Source: Anas platyrhynchos
Taxonomy: Eukaryota; Chordata; Aves; Anseriformes; Anatidae
Length of the DNA: 64,000 nt
Direction: 5' to 3'
Assembly (NCBI RefSeq): GCF_047663525.1
Contig: NC_092589.1
Location: forward strand, 102,190,501-102,254,500
The notes below the pieces were generated by a model. It was not told the origin of the DNA. It did not search any database and saw nothing but the letters and a program-made list of their open reading frames with translations. Numbering within the stretch: position 1 is the first letter of the stretch; each line of letters begins with the position of its first letter. The position numbers were made by a program, and so were the translations under genes. Positions 53,401 through 63,612 of the stretch are shown here, in pieces.

Positions 53401-55568
53401 CATTTCAAGCCCTGGAAGCACAGGCACAGCGTAAATAGCTGTTACTTTCCCTTACAGGCTTCGGCTCGACATCGCGAGCAATGAAAGCATGCCTCGAGCT
53501 CTAGGTCTCCGTGGACAAATTGGGCTCGTGAACAGGTTTCCTGCAAGTGCCAGGCTTGGTGGCTGGTGGCAGCACACATCGTGCCTAACTTAAAAATCAG
53601 CTTGGCTTACTGGTCTGCACTAGTAATGCTCAAGGGTGAACGCACCAGTTGGTCTCAGCCTCAAACACCTGCATTGCAGCATCCAAACACGGAGAAATAA
53701 AAATACATGAGGAAAAAGGAGAAAAAAGGAGATAGTAAAACACTGGAACATGCTTCCCATAAAGGTTGTGCTGTCCTATTTTCATAAAAAGTGAGAAATT
53801 TACTCACCAAAATGACTAGTCTTACAGATATTTCTTGGATTATTAGAAATGTTACCAGATCTCTTTAAGGTATATTTCACATAATTGCACTCCTGGATAA
53901 AACTAACTGCAAGTCCCAAAACACTATAGGTAAGTTGGTCTAATGCTGATTAATTACGCACATTTTTAGAAGCACAAACCCAGCCAGAACTTTAATTCCT
54001 ATCCACTGAAGCATGTCTATTAAATGGCAATATCCTATTTAAGTTTTAATTCACTATGAAGAACTTCTACAGCCAACCTTCTTTGCGTTCTCAATCCTCT
54101 GAGAAATATCAGCCTTACCTTGCAGCTTTCTTTCAGCTTTCCTCTATTCTGAATTTCGAGAAATAGAATGATAAACATTGGTATCAAATTAACATAAAAC
54201 TATTTCCTATCAGATTCCTTGTTTCCACATTGAGGAACTCCTTCAGACAGTAAAGTAACTTAAATACAATACAGTGTTACACTGCTGTTACCATATGCCC
54301 ATCATTATTTACACATTTTCTTCAAAGCCACTGCTTGAAACAACAGAGATTTCTATACAATAAATAGGATCTGCAAGTTTACCCTGAGATGTATGATACA
54401 CAGATTATTAGATGACACCTTTTCAGTACATTGTCACACTTAAACGGTTTCAACTAATGATCTGATCAGGGACAACTACGTTCTTTCCTTAAAGTCTAAC
54501 CTCTACAATAAACAAACAGGACAATTGTGTGTATGTATATGTATATACATATCTACACATACATCAAAAAAAGCAGATGGCAAACTCTCATCAGGGTACT
54601 ACCTCACCCCTACAGGTGCAGTTACAGGAACTGCCGTGCAATGTTGGATGAAAAAATAAAAGAAAACCTCACTCATCTATCAGTCAATAGCACAACCAGC
54701 CAGTTTCCTAGCTCCATCACAATTCACGTGACACTACATGCCTACAAGCATGCACTCTGCCACAGTAAGAACACTGTAAGGAAGTGAGAACCATTAAGAA
54801 ACCAAGCTTCAGCAGCTCCACCATTTTATACAGCAATTAACAAATACAAAAAAGATTCAACGACTTCTAGCTTAGGCCCTACTACTCAGTGGCATTAAGG
54901 TGTCTTACAAAGAAGTTGATAACGATAATGTTGCAAATGTTTGCTCTTCCTATATAGATGCACAGAAAATAAAACTTTTGTTGATTAGTAGTAATTACTC
55001 TCTAATTCAAGTGCACATTAGCCATTCCATTAGTCTCATCATTGACTGGAAAAAAAAGAAGTCAAACACTTGACATCCGGAAGATGTGAAGAAGCTGATC
55101 ATCTTCTAGTTCCATTTCAGATGAAATGGCCAATTATTACCTCTGGGACAACAGTGAAGAGGAAGCTAAACAATGATAATGGGAACCCATACACATTAAA
55201 ATAATGACATATTGGAGACAGGAAGCCAGAAACCAAGAACTTGGACATTTAGAAGCAGCTAGAGAGAAGAACAGTAAAAATTGATTGTTCAAGTTCTCTC
55301 ATGACCTGGGTTTTTAATTTGTTCTTGCCAACTAGCAACAGCAAGTAACATAATGAAGAAATCTACAGGTGCTGTCACTGGCGATACCGTGAGGCACATG
55401 TGAGCATTGCAAGGCTACCTGCAGAGAGATTACTGCTGCTGTCAGAATGCCAAGGCACATTAACATCTCCATGTTAGGTTATCATCTCTTACCAAACCAA
55501 CCAACTCACTCCACACCCCTCAATGACTTTGCACTTTTTATATATATCTCTGTACAAAAAAAAATTAA
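53401..55568. other. Intergenic gap ADI1 / RNASEH1, 2.2 kb
   Basis: AT-rich except near the ADI1 island. A TATACATA-type run sits at 54527-54560. No gene or repeat family recognised. Confidence 0.75.
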
Positions 55569-55574
55569 TTTATT
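55569..55574 (-). terminator. RNASEH1: RNASEH1 candidate poly(A) signal
   Basis: AATAAA on the minus strand, about 380 bp after the stop. A second hexamer overlaps the stop codon itself (55953-55958). Confidence 0.5.
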
Positions 55575-55953
55575 TCATTATAAGAGGGAAATACAGAACA
55601 CATAGGGTAAAGATTTAATGTAATTTCTCCAGAAGTCTGTCTTTCTGGTGAATCCAAACGTCTATGAGACTGCTAAAAGACACTGACAGCAGCGCTTCGG
55701 TTAAGATGGAGAAAAAAGCAAACACTGTATATGATCAACTAAATATTGACTTGATTGCAAAGCAAAAAGTGCAGAATACAACATGTTGATTTTTTTCTTC
55801 TTCTCCCACCGTTGGTGTACGGTTAGCGCTTCAGGCCAGAAATAAGTACAGTTCAAAGTTCAACTCCGGAACAAGAACAGCAGTTCAAATCGTCACTGCA
55901 ATGTTAGTCCTTTTCCTGCAAGTGCAGTAGTCTCTAGTCCTAATATGTCACAT

Positions 55954-56031
55954 TTATTTACTAGCTCCTTCTCTTGCCAGTCTGTCAGCTTCTTCATTCC
56001 CTTGGAAACCAGCATGACCAGGAATATGCAT
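55954..56031 (-). CDS. RNASEH1: RNASEH1 coding exon 8 (last)
   Basis: Minus-strand acceptor CCTGACAG. Encodes MHIPGHAGFQGNEEADRLAR, EGASK, TAA. Carries the catalytic His288 and Asp298. The C-terminus is shorter than human GAKQSED. Confidence 0.97.
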   Translation of the reverse strand: MHIPGHAGFQGNEEADRLAREGASK

Positions 56032-57953
56032 CTGTCAGGACAAAAGTACAAGAGTGTTAAGTATGGAAGAAATCAAGGAAAAAAAGTATATCCATGAAAT
56101 TTGGTCATGTACTTCCCTCCCGTTCACATGCCTCACATGGGAACTGTGTCCTTCCCAGTAATCTTTGTAGTCTCTTCAATGAGCAAGAACTGAACCGCCA
56201 AATTATGAAAAACACTGCTATGAGAAGTGGTGGTCTGGATAAGGACCACCTAACCTAAGAAGTGTAGGTAACAGCAGCAAGACTTAGACACTAACTCAAA
56301 AGTCCTACTTTCAGCAGAAAGAAAATCCCTCTGCATTCCATGCTTAAACCAAGCTAACCTTTTCTCAGAAAGCCAGAGACCTCTATGCCACTAAAACCAA
56401 TAGCCTCGGTGATTACAGCACTCAGAATACAGCAACAGGATATGAAAACAATCTCTTGATTTTCAGATGTCTTTACTATCCATCCTTAAAAATAAGAAAC
56501 AAAAAATACTTTCAGCCCTTGATCAATCCTTGTCACAAGTAAGGGTGGACAGGGGAGAAAGAAAGTAAGAAAATCAGGCTTGTCATTTGACAAGACCTGA
56601 GAGAAGACAAATATGAAGGACTTGTGAGATTGTATTAGGTCTCCTAGGCAAGGTTTTGTTAGCTTGGGGCAGGGGCTCCAATGGGTGGCTTCTGTGAGAA
56701 GCAGCCAGGGGCTGTCTTGTGCCACACACAGACAGTTCTAAGACAGACCAACCACAGGACACAGCTGTACCAGCTGAACTGGTGGCTTCCCTGTGGCAGC
56801 GTATTTAAGAAAGGGTAAAAGCCACTACCAGCAGCTGTAAGAGAGAGAAGTGAAAGAATGTGTGAGAACAACTCTCTGCTTCAGCAGATCCATTACCATA
56901 AAAAAGGTGCCTGAATACATTTCTCCTCTGGAAATAAAGTGTCTCTCAAAGTTTGAGAGATTCAGATGGAATGGATGTACATACATTTTTTTTTAATATA
57001 AAATACACTATGCACAGCTGAACTTCAACCTTAGGTTTAGATTTTTACAATTTTTACTACTCAATAAACAATAAGAGTAACTATACATAATCTAGTGGGA
57101 GTTGCGAACTCTGGAACACAGACAACATGAATGACAGAACATCTGCAACAGACTTCTCCTGTAGAAGAGCATGCTGAAGAACTACCCCACTGTTTTCTAC
57201 AGAGCGGACACAGAAGTCCAATAAATATGCCATTAGTGGCCATGAAGTCAATGGCACAGAGACGTACTTCTAGAATCAGCACTCCTTTACTGCAATTAGA
57301 GGCAAATTCGGAGGTGGGGAGGAGAAGACATACCCTATGATGTTTAGCACTGCTATTAGTGGTTACAGAAAAATACCTTTTATCAATAATACATGTATAG
57401 ACATGGTTTTACTTCTCTACTAGAGAGCTAAGTAATTTGAAACTAACACAATGGATATTTTAATGACCTTTCTGCACCCAGTTTTCATGGAAAAAAATGC
57501 TGTTACGGTACAGAAAACTGGAGTTAGTTTATTTGGGGTATACTGTCTTAATTTTCCCTGTTTAAAGACACTCGTGATTAAGTTAAACGAAAGAACCAGC
57601 ATTTAGAGAATTCTGAAAAGCAAATCGAGGAGCTGAGCAACAGCTCAAGAAGACACAGTTATGTTCCAAGCTCAGGTTTCCAAAACCAGACGTAACTATT
57701 ACAGATGTCTTCTAAGTAGTAACAAGAGAAACAGCAACAAAAATATAAACATGTGTTTCAATAAATGAAATGGTAGTTAGAAGAGCCTAGCTTACACTGA
57801 AGTGATCATCTTACTTCAAGAAGAACAAGCAGCTTTACTGTATTTAGAGATGTACAATATAACATCTTGTAAAATTCTTTGTTACAGTCATACTTAATAA
57901 GAATTTACAAGAGTATTTAAGATGTCAGTAAGACCATGAAATGAGATGCTCAC
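56032..57953. other. RNASEH1 intron 7, 1.9 kb
   Basis: Contains a possible LTR fragment (56640-56890); remainder AT-rich and unrecognised. Confidence 0.75.
56640..56890 (+). mobile_element. Possible avian endogenous-retrovirus LTR fragment
   Basis: The stretch has the order of blocks recalled from a common avian LTR: a GGGTGGCTTCTGTGAGAAGC block, a GGGGCTGTCTTGTGCCACAC block, a GTATTTAAGAAAGGGTAAAA promoter-like block near 56800, and a GAGAGAGAAGTGAAAGAATG block. No coding part and no clear terminal TG/CA. Family name not assigned. Confidence 0.4.
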
Positions 57954-58078
57954 CCACTGAATTTCTATGCCTTTTGATAGATTATCAAGTCTTTCGAAAT
58001 CTTCTTTATTTATTACACTTCCTCCCGAACTTGTTCTCCAGCCATTTGTTTTCCAGTTGTCAACCCAGCTTGTAATAC
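57954..58078 (-). CDS. RNASEH1: RNASEH1 coding exon 7
   Basis: Minus-strand acceptor GTGCACAG, donor CAGTGG|GTGAGC. Completes Gly241, then ITSWVDNWKTNGWRTSSGGS, VINKEDFERLDNLSKGIEIQ, W. This is the basic-protrusion segment of the RNase H fold (WKTNGWRTS). Confidence 0.96.
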
Positions 58079-59443
58079 CTGTGCACAGGGAGTATTACCA
58101 TAAAACATCAGAGAAGTCAGCAAGGATCACGATGCAGCAAACAACCATTTAACAGGTCTTTCAATGCATTAACTCCAAACAAAGTCTCAGGCAAAGACAT
58201 CAAATATAGGAGACATTGTTTGGTTCCCTGCTACTGTCTTTCAGAATTGTGTTTTTCCATTTCTGCTTCAGTTACTTGCCAATGTTTTCCCAAACAGATA
58301 TTTGAAGACTACAATGTTAAATACACATTACACATCCATTTATGACCCGCACTTCAACAAACTGAAGCTAAGGATTTGCTTGACTGTACACTAAGCTGGA
58401 ACAAATTGGGTTTGAGAAATTGAAGAGACACACATTGGAATAACAGACATATTAAGGCTTCTGCAAGCTAAACAGAACATTTTAGAAAAGGACCACATGC
58501 ACAGATTTCTACAGAACAAGATCTAACATTCTGGCCATCCATTGCTGGCCAGCAAAATTTCCATATTATTCCTTAAACAAAGACTTTTGTTTGTTTGTTT
58601 TGTTGGTTGGTTGTTTTTTTTTTTTCATCTCTTTGCTGCTCTGGACAGTATGAGACATCCCTACTGCTTTCATAACAAAAGACCTGAATCAAACAAAGAA
58701 TCATGGACCTTGCATACCGAACCCCCTAAAAAACAAGCCAAATCACATCCATTTATACTTCACTGCAGGCCTGCTTTTCTCATATTAAAACAAACTAGAT
58801 AAATATACAGAATAGCTTTGATTAACGAACGAGTTGCTGGACCTGTCACTTCCTGCTCATTTCAAATTCTGTTAGCTTGCATGTGTCTGAAAGAGGTTCT
58901 GATTAGAAGCAAAGTATCAAGGACTCGTGTTCTGCCCCTGCTCTGGTTTTTAAATTGAATTAAGGACAGTAAATGTTAAGAAACAACTTACAGAATTTTC
59001 TATTGCTTCTCTCCACACATGAAAAGCAGGAAATATAACTGTACTTCAAGTTTGTGTAGTTTCTCCATTCCAAACAAAACCCAAGCCAAAATGAAACTAC
59101 AGGGTCACTACACCAGCTTCTGAGTGCATCCTTAACAGCATGTACATGAACAACATTTTTCTAGACTGTGTGTGTCATACCAAACGTATTAAGACAAAAA
59201 TTCTTTAGCTACTTCTTCATTCTTCCCAGTAATGGGTATTTTGTCTCTAATTATATCTCATACAGTTAGCAGATCATCCTTCCAATATTCTCAAAGTTTT
59301 TCATCAAGCAGTCATGAGTACTGAATTCTGTTAGGCATTCTCATCTTTATACTCATCTCCCCAAGCCCCAGTAAGTTCTGTGGGCCTTATACGATGAAAT
59401 TGTGCACAACACCTTTGAAAAATCAGGAAAGCCATCAACTTAC
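58079..59443. other. RNASEH1 intron 6, 1.4 kb
   Basis: A TTTG-rich patch near 58586-58625; otherwise nothing recognised. Confidence 0.8.
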
Positions 59444-59528
59444 CGTTAATAGTGAACTTGCTATCAGTGTAGATAATTAGTTTCTTGATGTTCTGACTCT
59501 TTGCTTGCTCAATTGCTTTGCAGGCTGC
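59444..59528 (-). CDS. RNASEH1: RNASEH1 coding exon 6
   Basis: Minus-strand acceptor GTTCTTAAG, donor TTAACG|GTAAGT. Encodes [28 protein letters not shown] plus one base. Contains catalytic Asp234. The acceptor has a purine-rich AAG end but the phase and homology fix it. Confidence 0.96.
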
Positions 59529-60602
59529 CTTAAGAACATTTCAACAGAAGCACAATTCAACACATGATTTTGAACACATGTAACTAAAATACCAGCCAAG
59601 TACCTGATGTTAATACAGAAGAACTAGAAAGAATATTACTGCAGTCTCTCCATCACTGAATACCATCATGCTTTACAGCATAGTTTTCCAAAATTACGGA
59701 TGCAGATGATCACTTACTGAATCAGAAAAACAGAAAGTAACTTAAGTTTCCCTAGCATTTAAAAAAAAATTAAACCTGATGTTCAATTCTTTACTGCAGG
59801 AGCAGCTCTCTGCCCATTTGAGTAACTACCCAAGCTCTCTCAATAGCACATCGAGTTTTAGGCATCTTTGTAACTTTATAGAACAAGAATGCATACACAT
59901 TCCAACTGCTTGGAACCCCTAAAAGGTAGATTGTGCTTTTCTCTTGGTGCTATGAAATATAATAAGAGAAGTAGGTTGGACTGAATGTAGAGCTGAAGAA
60001 CTCTCCAATGCTAAGTTTGAACCCTGGCAAACCCATCAGCTCTGCTTGTCCCTCACTAAAAGGAACTTCTTGACATTTTTAAGGAGATCAGCTTCCCCTT
60101 TCAGTTTACCTCTACACTGTGCAGGCGAAGACTAAATCTGCTAATGCCAAGAGAATTTTACTTCAAAAGTAACAGAAGCTACTCTGAAAATTACTTATTA
60201 TATTTATCAAAGAAATACAATACTCTGACTGTACACAGTAAGAAAGTAATTATCCTCTTAACCACAACTAAAGCAGCCGTTACGCAAAGTCTGAGATGTG
60301 CACATTAATAATACAAAGGATACTACAGAGATTTGAGAACTTTCCTAATGCAAAGGTTGTTTTAAATATCTGTGCTTGGCCTGATGACATTTGGGAGTTC
60401 TCAAGCTGAGTTACTGCTTGTCTGAAAGCAATAAAAACCGTAAAACCTAAGGAGAACAATTTGTTTCAAGTCCTGAACTCCTGGCATTTTGTGTACTTCC
60501 CTCACAGCTCCCTAACTGGTTTCTGAAGGCCAGAGCTGAAATAATCATGAGCATACTATTGCTTTCTTCGTACAGAAGCATTTTAGGGTGTTTACTACTT
60601 AC
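59529..60602. other. RNASEH1 intron 5, 1.1 kb
   Basis: No repeat or exon recognised. Confidence 0.8.
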
Positions 60603-60657
60603 ATGTATTTCAGCTCTTTGATTAGTCTGCCGTCCAGGAAGTCTTTCACTGATATTT
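60603..60657 (-). CDS. RNASEH1: RNASEH1 coding exon 5
   Basis: Minus-strand acceptor TTGAATACAG, donor ATACAT|GTAAGT, only 55 bp. Completes Leu194, then NISERLPGRQTNQRAEIH with catalytic Glu210. Matches human NVGIRLPGRQTNQRAEIH. Confidence 0.97.
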
Positions 60658-61133
60658 CTGTATTCAAGGAACAAATAGTAGATTAGTAACTCAAAATTAT
60701 CAGTGGTGTACAATCATTACATATTAGAAGCATACATAAAACAGAGATATTTTTTGTCTTATAAAGGAGACGATTGGAAATTCTAGAGTCTAACTTCTCC
60801 TACGCAGTGCAACCTGCATATCTGCACCTGCCATCAATCTGTAGTTACTCTTGCTGTCTACTGTGCACAACTACAATGATTTTAAGACTTCCTGCATCCC
60901 TTGTATTCCAGCTTTAGCCTCTTAAAAATATTATTTCCAATCATTTTTCTCTACAACCTTACTTCCTAGAAAAGCTGGTTTCTGTCTTCCTGCAGTAACT
61001 CATTATTCTAACAGCACTATCATTAAGACAAGTCTCACTAGCAGGACTTTATATTCAAAAGGAGGCCAGTACTGTTAACAACACCCAAAACAAGTATTAG
61101 CATATACAAAAAAGAACCCACCCGATTACTTAC
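60658..61133. other. RNASEH1 intron 4
   Basis: 476 bp; nothing recognised. Confidence 0.85.
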
Positions 61134-61233
61134 AAAGGGTGGCCTGGTCCCCAGTAGACACCTATTCCCGCACGTGCCCTGTTACGTCCATTACCCGAGC
61201 AGCAACCATCTGTATAAACAACTGCAAAGTCAC
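61134..61233 (-). CDS. RNASEH1: RNASEH1 coding exon 4
   Basis: Minus-strand acceptor CTCCTGCAG, donor CCCTTT|GTAAGT. Completes Gly161, then [32 protein letters not shown] plus two bases. Contains catalytic Asp169 and the GxGVYWG strand typical of RNase H1. Confidence 0.97.
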
Positions 61234-61827
61234 CTGCAGGAGAAGTCCCAAAAGCAGAAGTTTAAGCAGTCTTTCAAGGACACAGGCTCTTCAAGCAGAA
61301 GGAAATGTCTGCTAGCAGATCAATGCCCAAACTCCCTGAACAACCCTTCAAAATGTTATCTACAGAAACTACCCAAATAAATTAGGAATGCAGAACACCA
61401 GAAGTCCCACTGCAGCTTCACACCCTCACTGCTCCCAAATAAGTCAGCATCACGAAGCATCTTTGCACCAAGTTCCAAATTCTCTCTACAGTTCTTGTCT
61501 TCTTCAGTCAACATTAAAATTTTCCAGCTATGCCTGTATTTAAATGAAGACTGTAATCTAGATGCATGTAAATATCACAATTGTAACAACCTGATAAAGC
61601 TGTATGCTGATGTCACTTAAGCCAATTTATATTACATTGAAAACACAACGTGAAATAATATATGGTGGCTCAGATTATTATTTAAAAAGAAAAAACAACA
61701 GTGTTACACTATGACAGCTAGGTGCTGCCATAGAAAACCTCCATAAAAGCTTTCTAATAGTTACACTGCTGATTATAGAAGAACACAGACAGCTCAAATG
61801 AATTACAGGAAGAATGACAGACCTTAC
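61234..61827. other. RNASEH1 intron 3
   Basis: 594 bp; nothing recognised. Confidence 0.85.
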
Positions 61828-62022
61828 CCATATATGAAAATTTGTCTCCACTAACTGTTGGTGCCAAGTGCACCTCATCATGTTTTGCACGTTTGGCGGT
61901 ATGTTCTTCATTTGCAGACTGTTCATATGGCCTTTTACATGTACCGCAACAGAAGAGGTCTTCTGCTGGTTCCTCTCTCTGGCTAACATTTTCCTGTATT
62001 ACAGCTGAAGGACCATGGGCAT
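61828..62022 (-). CDS. RNASEH1: RNASEH1 coding exon 3 (linker)
   Basis: Minus-strand acceptor TATTTGAAG, donor ATATGG|GTAAGG, 195 bp. Completes Asn96, then AHGPSAVIQENVSQREEP, AEDLFCCGTCKRPYEQSANE, EHTAKRAKHDEVHLAPTV, SGDKFSYM plus one base. This is the poorly conserved linker; only the end (DKFSYMG, human DTFSYMG) and the KRAKH basic patch are clearly comparable. A CCGTC cysteine cluster is unusual for a flexible linker. Confidence 0.93.
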
Positions 62023-62287
62023 CTTCAAATAAAAAAGAAAAAAATAGAAGAAAAACCCCACCTACGTACATAGGATCAAGTTTTATTCAAAACAACTTAA
62101 GACACCAATTTTGTTTACACCTAATGGCAATGTCAATCTATTAAAATGATGCCTCCCCCCAAAAAAATATGGAAAAAAATATGATCATATATACCAGTCA
62201 TTCTTAGTTCCAGCTCAAAGTGAAGTTGAGTCTCAATTAACAGCCTTTAAACAAAAACAGACCCAGCATAAGCAAACCCATACCAAC

Positions 62288-63052
62288 TCACAGAACAGCT
62301 CGGGTTGGAATCTTAGAATCACAGGGTCATAAAAGAGCCTGGGTTGTAAGGGTCCTTAATGGAAGGTTCCTCAAGGACCATCTAGTTCTAACCCCTTGCC
62401 ATAGGCTGGGATGCCACTCACTAGATCAGGTTACAAAAAGGCCTCACCTAACTTGGACTTGAACACCTCCAGGGATGGGGCATCCACAACTTCTCTAGGC
62501 AACCTGCTCCAGTGCCTCACCACCCTCTGAGCGAAGAATTTCCTTCGAACCTCTAATCTATATCTCCCCTCTTTTAGTTTAAAACCACTCCCCCTTATCC
62601 TATCATTATCTAGCCAAGTAAAAAGTCCTTCTCCATCCTTTTTATAAAACCCCTTAAAGTACTGAAAGGCTGTGATGAGGTCACCCCAGACTCTTCTCTT
62701 CTGTAGGCTGAACACCCCCAGCTCTCTCAGCCTTTCTTCATAGGAGAGGTGCTCCAGCCCTCTGATCATCTTTGTGGCCTTCCTCCGGACCCACTTTAAC
62801 AGCTCCACATCCTCCTTGTGCTGGGGGCCCCAGACCTGGATGCAGTACTCCAAGTGGGGCCTCACCAGAGCCAAGTAGACACAATCCCCTCCCTCGCCCT
62901 GCTGGCCATGCCTCTTGTTGATGTTGCCCAGCATGCAGCTGGCCTTCTGGGCTGCAAACGCACACTGCTGGCTCATGTCGAGCTTTTCATCCATCAGAAC
63001 CCCCAAGTCCTTCCCTGGAAGAGACCTTAAAGACCCTTTAACTCCAACCCCA
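62288..63052 (-). mobile_element. Old CR1 3' end, split by a nested CR1
   Basis: The two flanking pieces 62288-62310 (TCACAGAACAGCTCGGGTTG...) and 63016-63052 (TGGAAGAGACCTTAAAGACC...) are consecutive parts of the CR1 3' terminus and join when the sequence 62311-63015 is removed. The host copy is only about 55 bp long (5' truncated). Confidence 0.8.
62311..63015 (-). mobile_element. CR1 LINE, nested, C-terminal ORF2 open
   Basis: About 705 bp, 3' end at 62311 and 5' truncated at 63015. On the minus strand it reads without a stop from [20 protein letters not shown] through [33 protein letters not shown] and [20 protein letters not shown] to a stop at 62431. Flanked by TGGAA on both sides (62306-62310 and 63016-63020), a likely target-site duplication. 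Confidence 0.9.
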
Positions 63053-63083
63053 ACACGTATAACATATTGACAAGGGTATTTAC

Positions 63084-63259
63084 TCTTATTTATGGCCGTA
63101 GGGAGCCAGGCGAGGGGAGGCGAGCTATCTGCCGGCGCAGGCTGCTGCTGCTGCTCCCCGGAGGTGCCGCCGTTCACGAAGGCCCAGGCTTCCCTCTCGG
63201 TGGCGAACTTCTTGAATCTGGCGGCGGCGAACCTGTCGACCTGCTGCTGGCACTCCGCC
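63084..63259 (-). CDS. RNASEH1: RNASEH1 coding exon 2
   Basis: Minus-strand acceptor TGTTGCAG, donor AATAAGA|GTAAAT, 176 bp. Completes Trp37, then [58 protein letters not shown] plus one base. The first half is the rest of the hybrid-binding domain; the rest is linker. The donor was chosen because it is the first GT giving the phase that exon 3 needs; the preceding base is A rather than G, so it is a weaker site than the others in this gene. Confidence 0.88.
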
Positions 63260-63389
63260 CTGCAACACAGCGCCCGGCGGCTCCGTCAGCTCAGGTCAGG
63301 TCTGGTCAGCCCGGCCCGGCCCGGCCCGGCTCGGCCCAGCTCGCCTCAGCCCCGCTGCTCCCGGCTCTGCCCCGGCGGCGGGGCCTTAC

Positions 63390-63499
63390 CAGGTGCGATA
63401 GACGCCGGTCCGCCGGCCCTTGCGCACCGCATAGAACATGGCGCCGCCCTTGGAGACCAAGCAGGAGCGGCTGAGCAGCGCGACCAGCCAGCGCAACAT
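63390..63499 (-). CDS. RNASEH1: RNASEH1 coding exon 1 (mitochondrial leader and HBD start)
   Basis: ATG at 63499, donor ACCTG|GTAAGG. Encodes MLRWLVALLSRSCLVSKGGA and MFYAVRKGRRTGVYRT plus two bases of Trp37. The first 20 residues are basic and hydrophobic without acids, as in a mitochondrial presequence. Met21 starts the hybrid-binding domain exactly where the nuclear form begins in human (Met27). Confidence 0.95.
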
Positions 63500-63564
63500 G
63501 GCGCCGCCCCGCCGCCATCCGCCCCCTTCCCTTCCCGCCCCGCCCCGCGGCCCGCGCCCCGCCG

Positions 63565-63612
63565 CTACCCCCCCCGGCGCCGCCGCTGCCGCCGCCACCC
63601 CGCGCTGCGCAT
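63565..63612 (-). promoter_or_regulatory. RNASEH1: uORF in the RNASEH1 5' leader
   Basis: ATG at 63612 opens a 15-codon ORF (MRSAGWRRQRRRRGG) ending in TAG at 63565-63567, 65 bp before the main ATG and out of frame with it. Mammalian RNASEH1 is known to carry a uORF limiting the mitochondrial form; this one differs in sequence. It matters only if transcription starts upstream of 63612. Confidence 0.45.

Larger units (their letters stand above)
62023..63083. other. RNASEH1 intron 2, 1.1 kb, mostly CR1
   Basis: About three quarters of this intron is CR1 sequence (62288-63052). The reading frame of exon 2 stays open through the donor and through the CR1 to 62431. Confidence 0.9.
55569..63499 (-). 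other. RNASEH1: RNASEH1 gene, complete coding region (8 exons)
   Basis: Ribonuclease H1 cleaves the RNA strand of RNA:DNA hybrids in nucleus and mitochondria; the mitochondrial form is needed for mtDNA replication (family knowledge). The eight exons join in phase to 307 aa (human 286). Layout: residues 1-20 basic/hydrophobic leader; 21-66 hybrid-binding domain with Tyr23, Trp37, Phe52, Lys53, Lys54; 67-155 linker with a Gln run and a Cys cluster; 158-307 RNase H domain with Asp169 (YTDGCC), Glu210 (QRAEIH), Asp234 (YTDSKF), His288 (PGHAG) and Asp298 (EEADRL). All five are exactly +24 relative to human, arguing that no exon is missed or extra after the linker. Met21 is the likely nuclear-form start. 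Confidence 0.96.

Noticed and set aside
52832-53434. 200-codon + strand ORF over ADI1 exon 1
   Set aside because: Antisense shadow of ADI1 exon 1 in a CpG island, where stops are rare; composition is low-complexity Arg/Pro/Gly.
63386-63598. In-frame N-terminal extension of RNASEH1 (33 residues)
   Set aside because: The upstream start at 63598 is GTG, not ATG, and the extension is Ala/Gly/Arg low complexity; the ATG at 63499 gives a normal leader.
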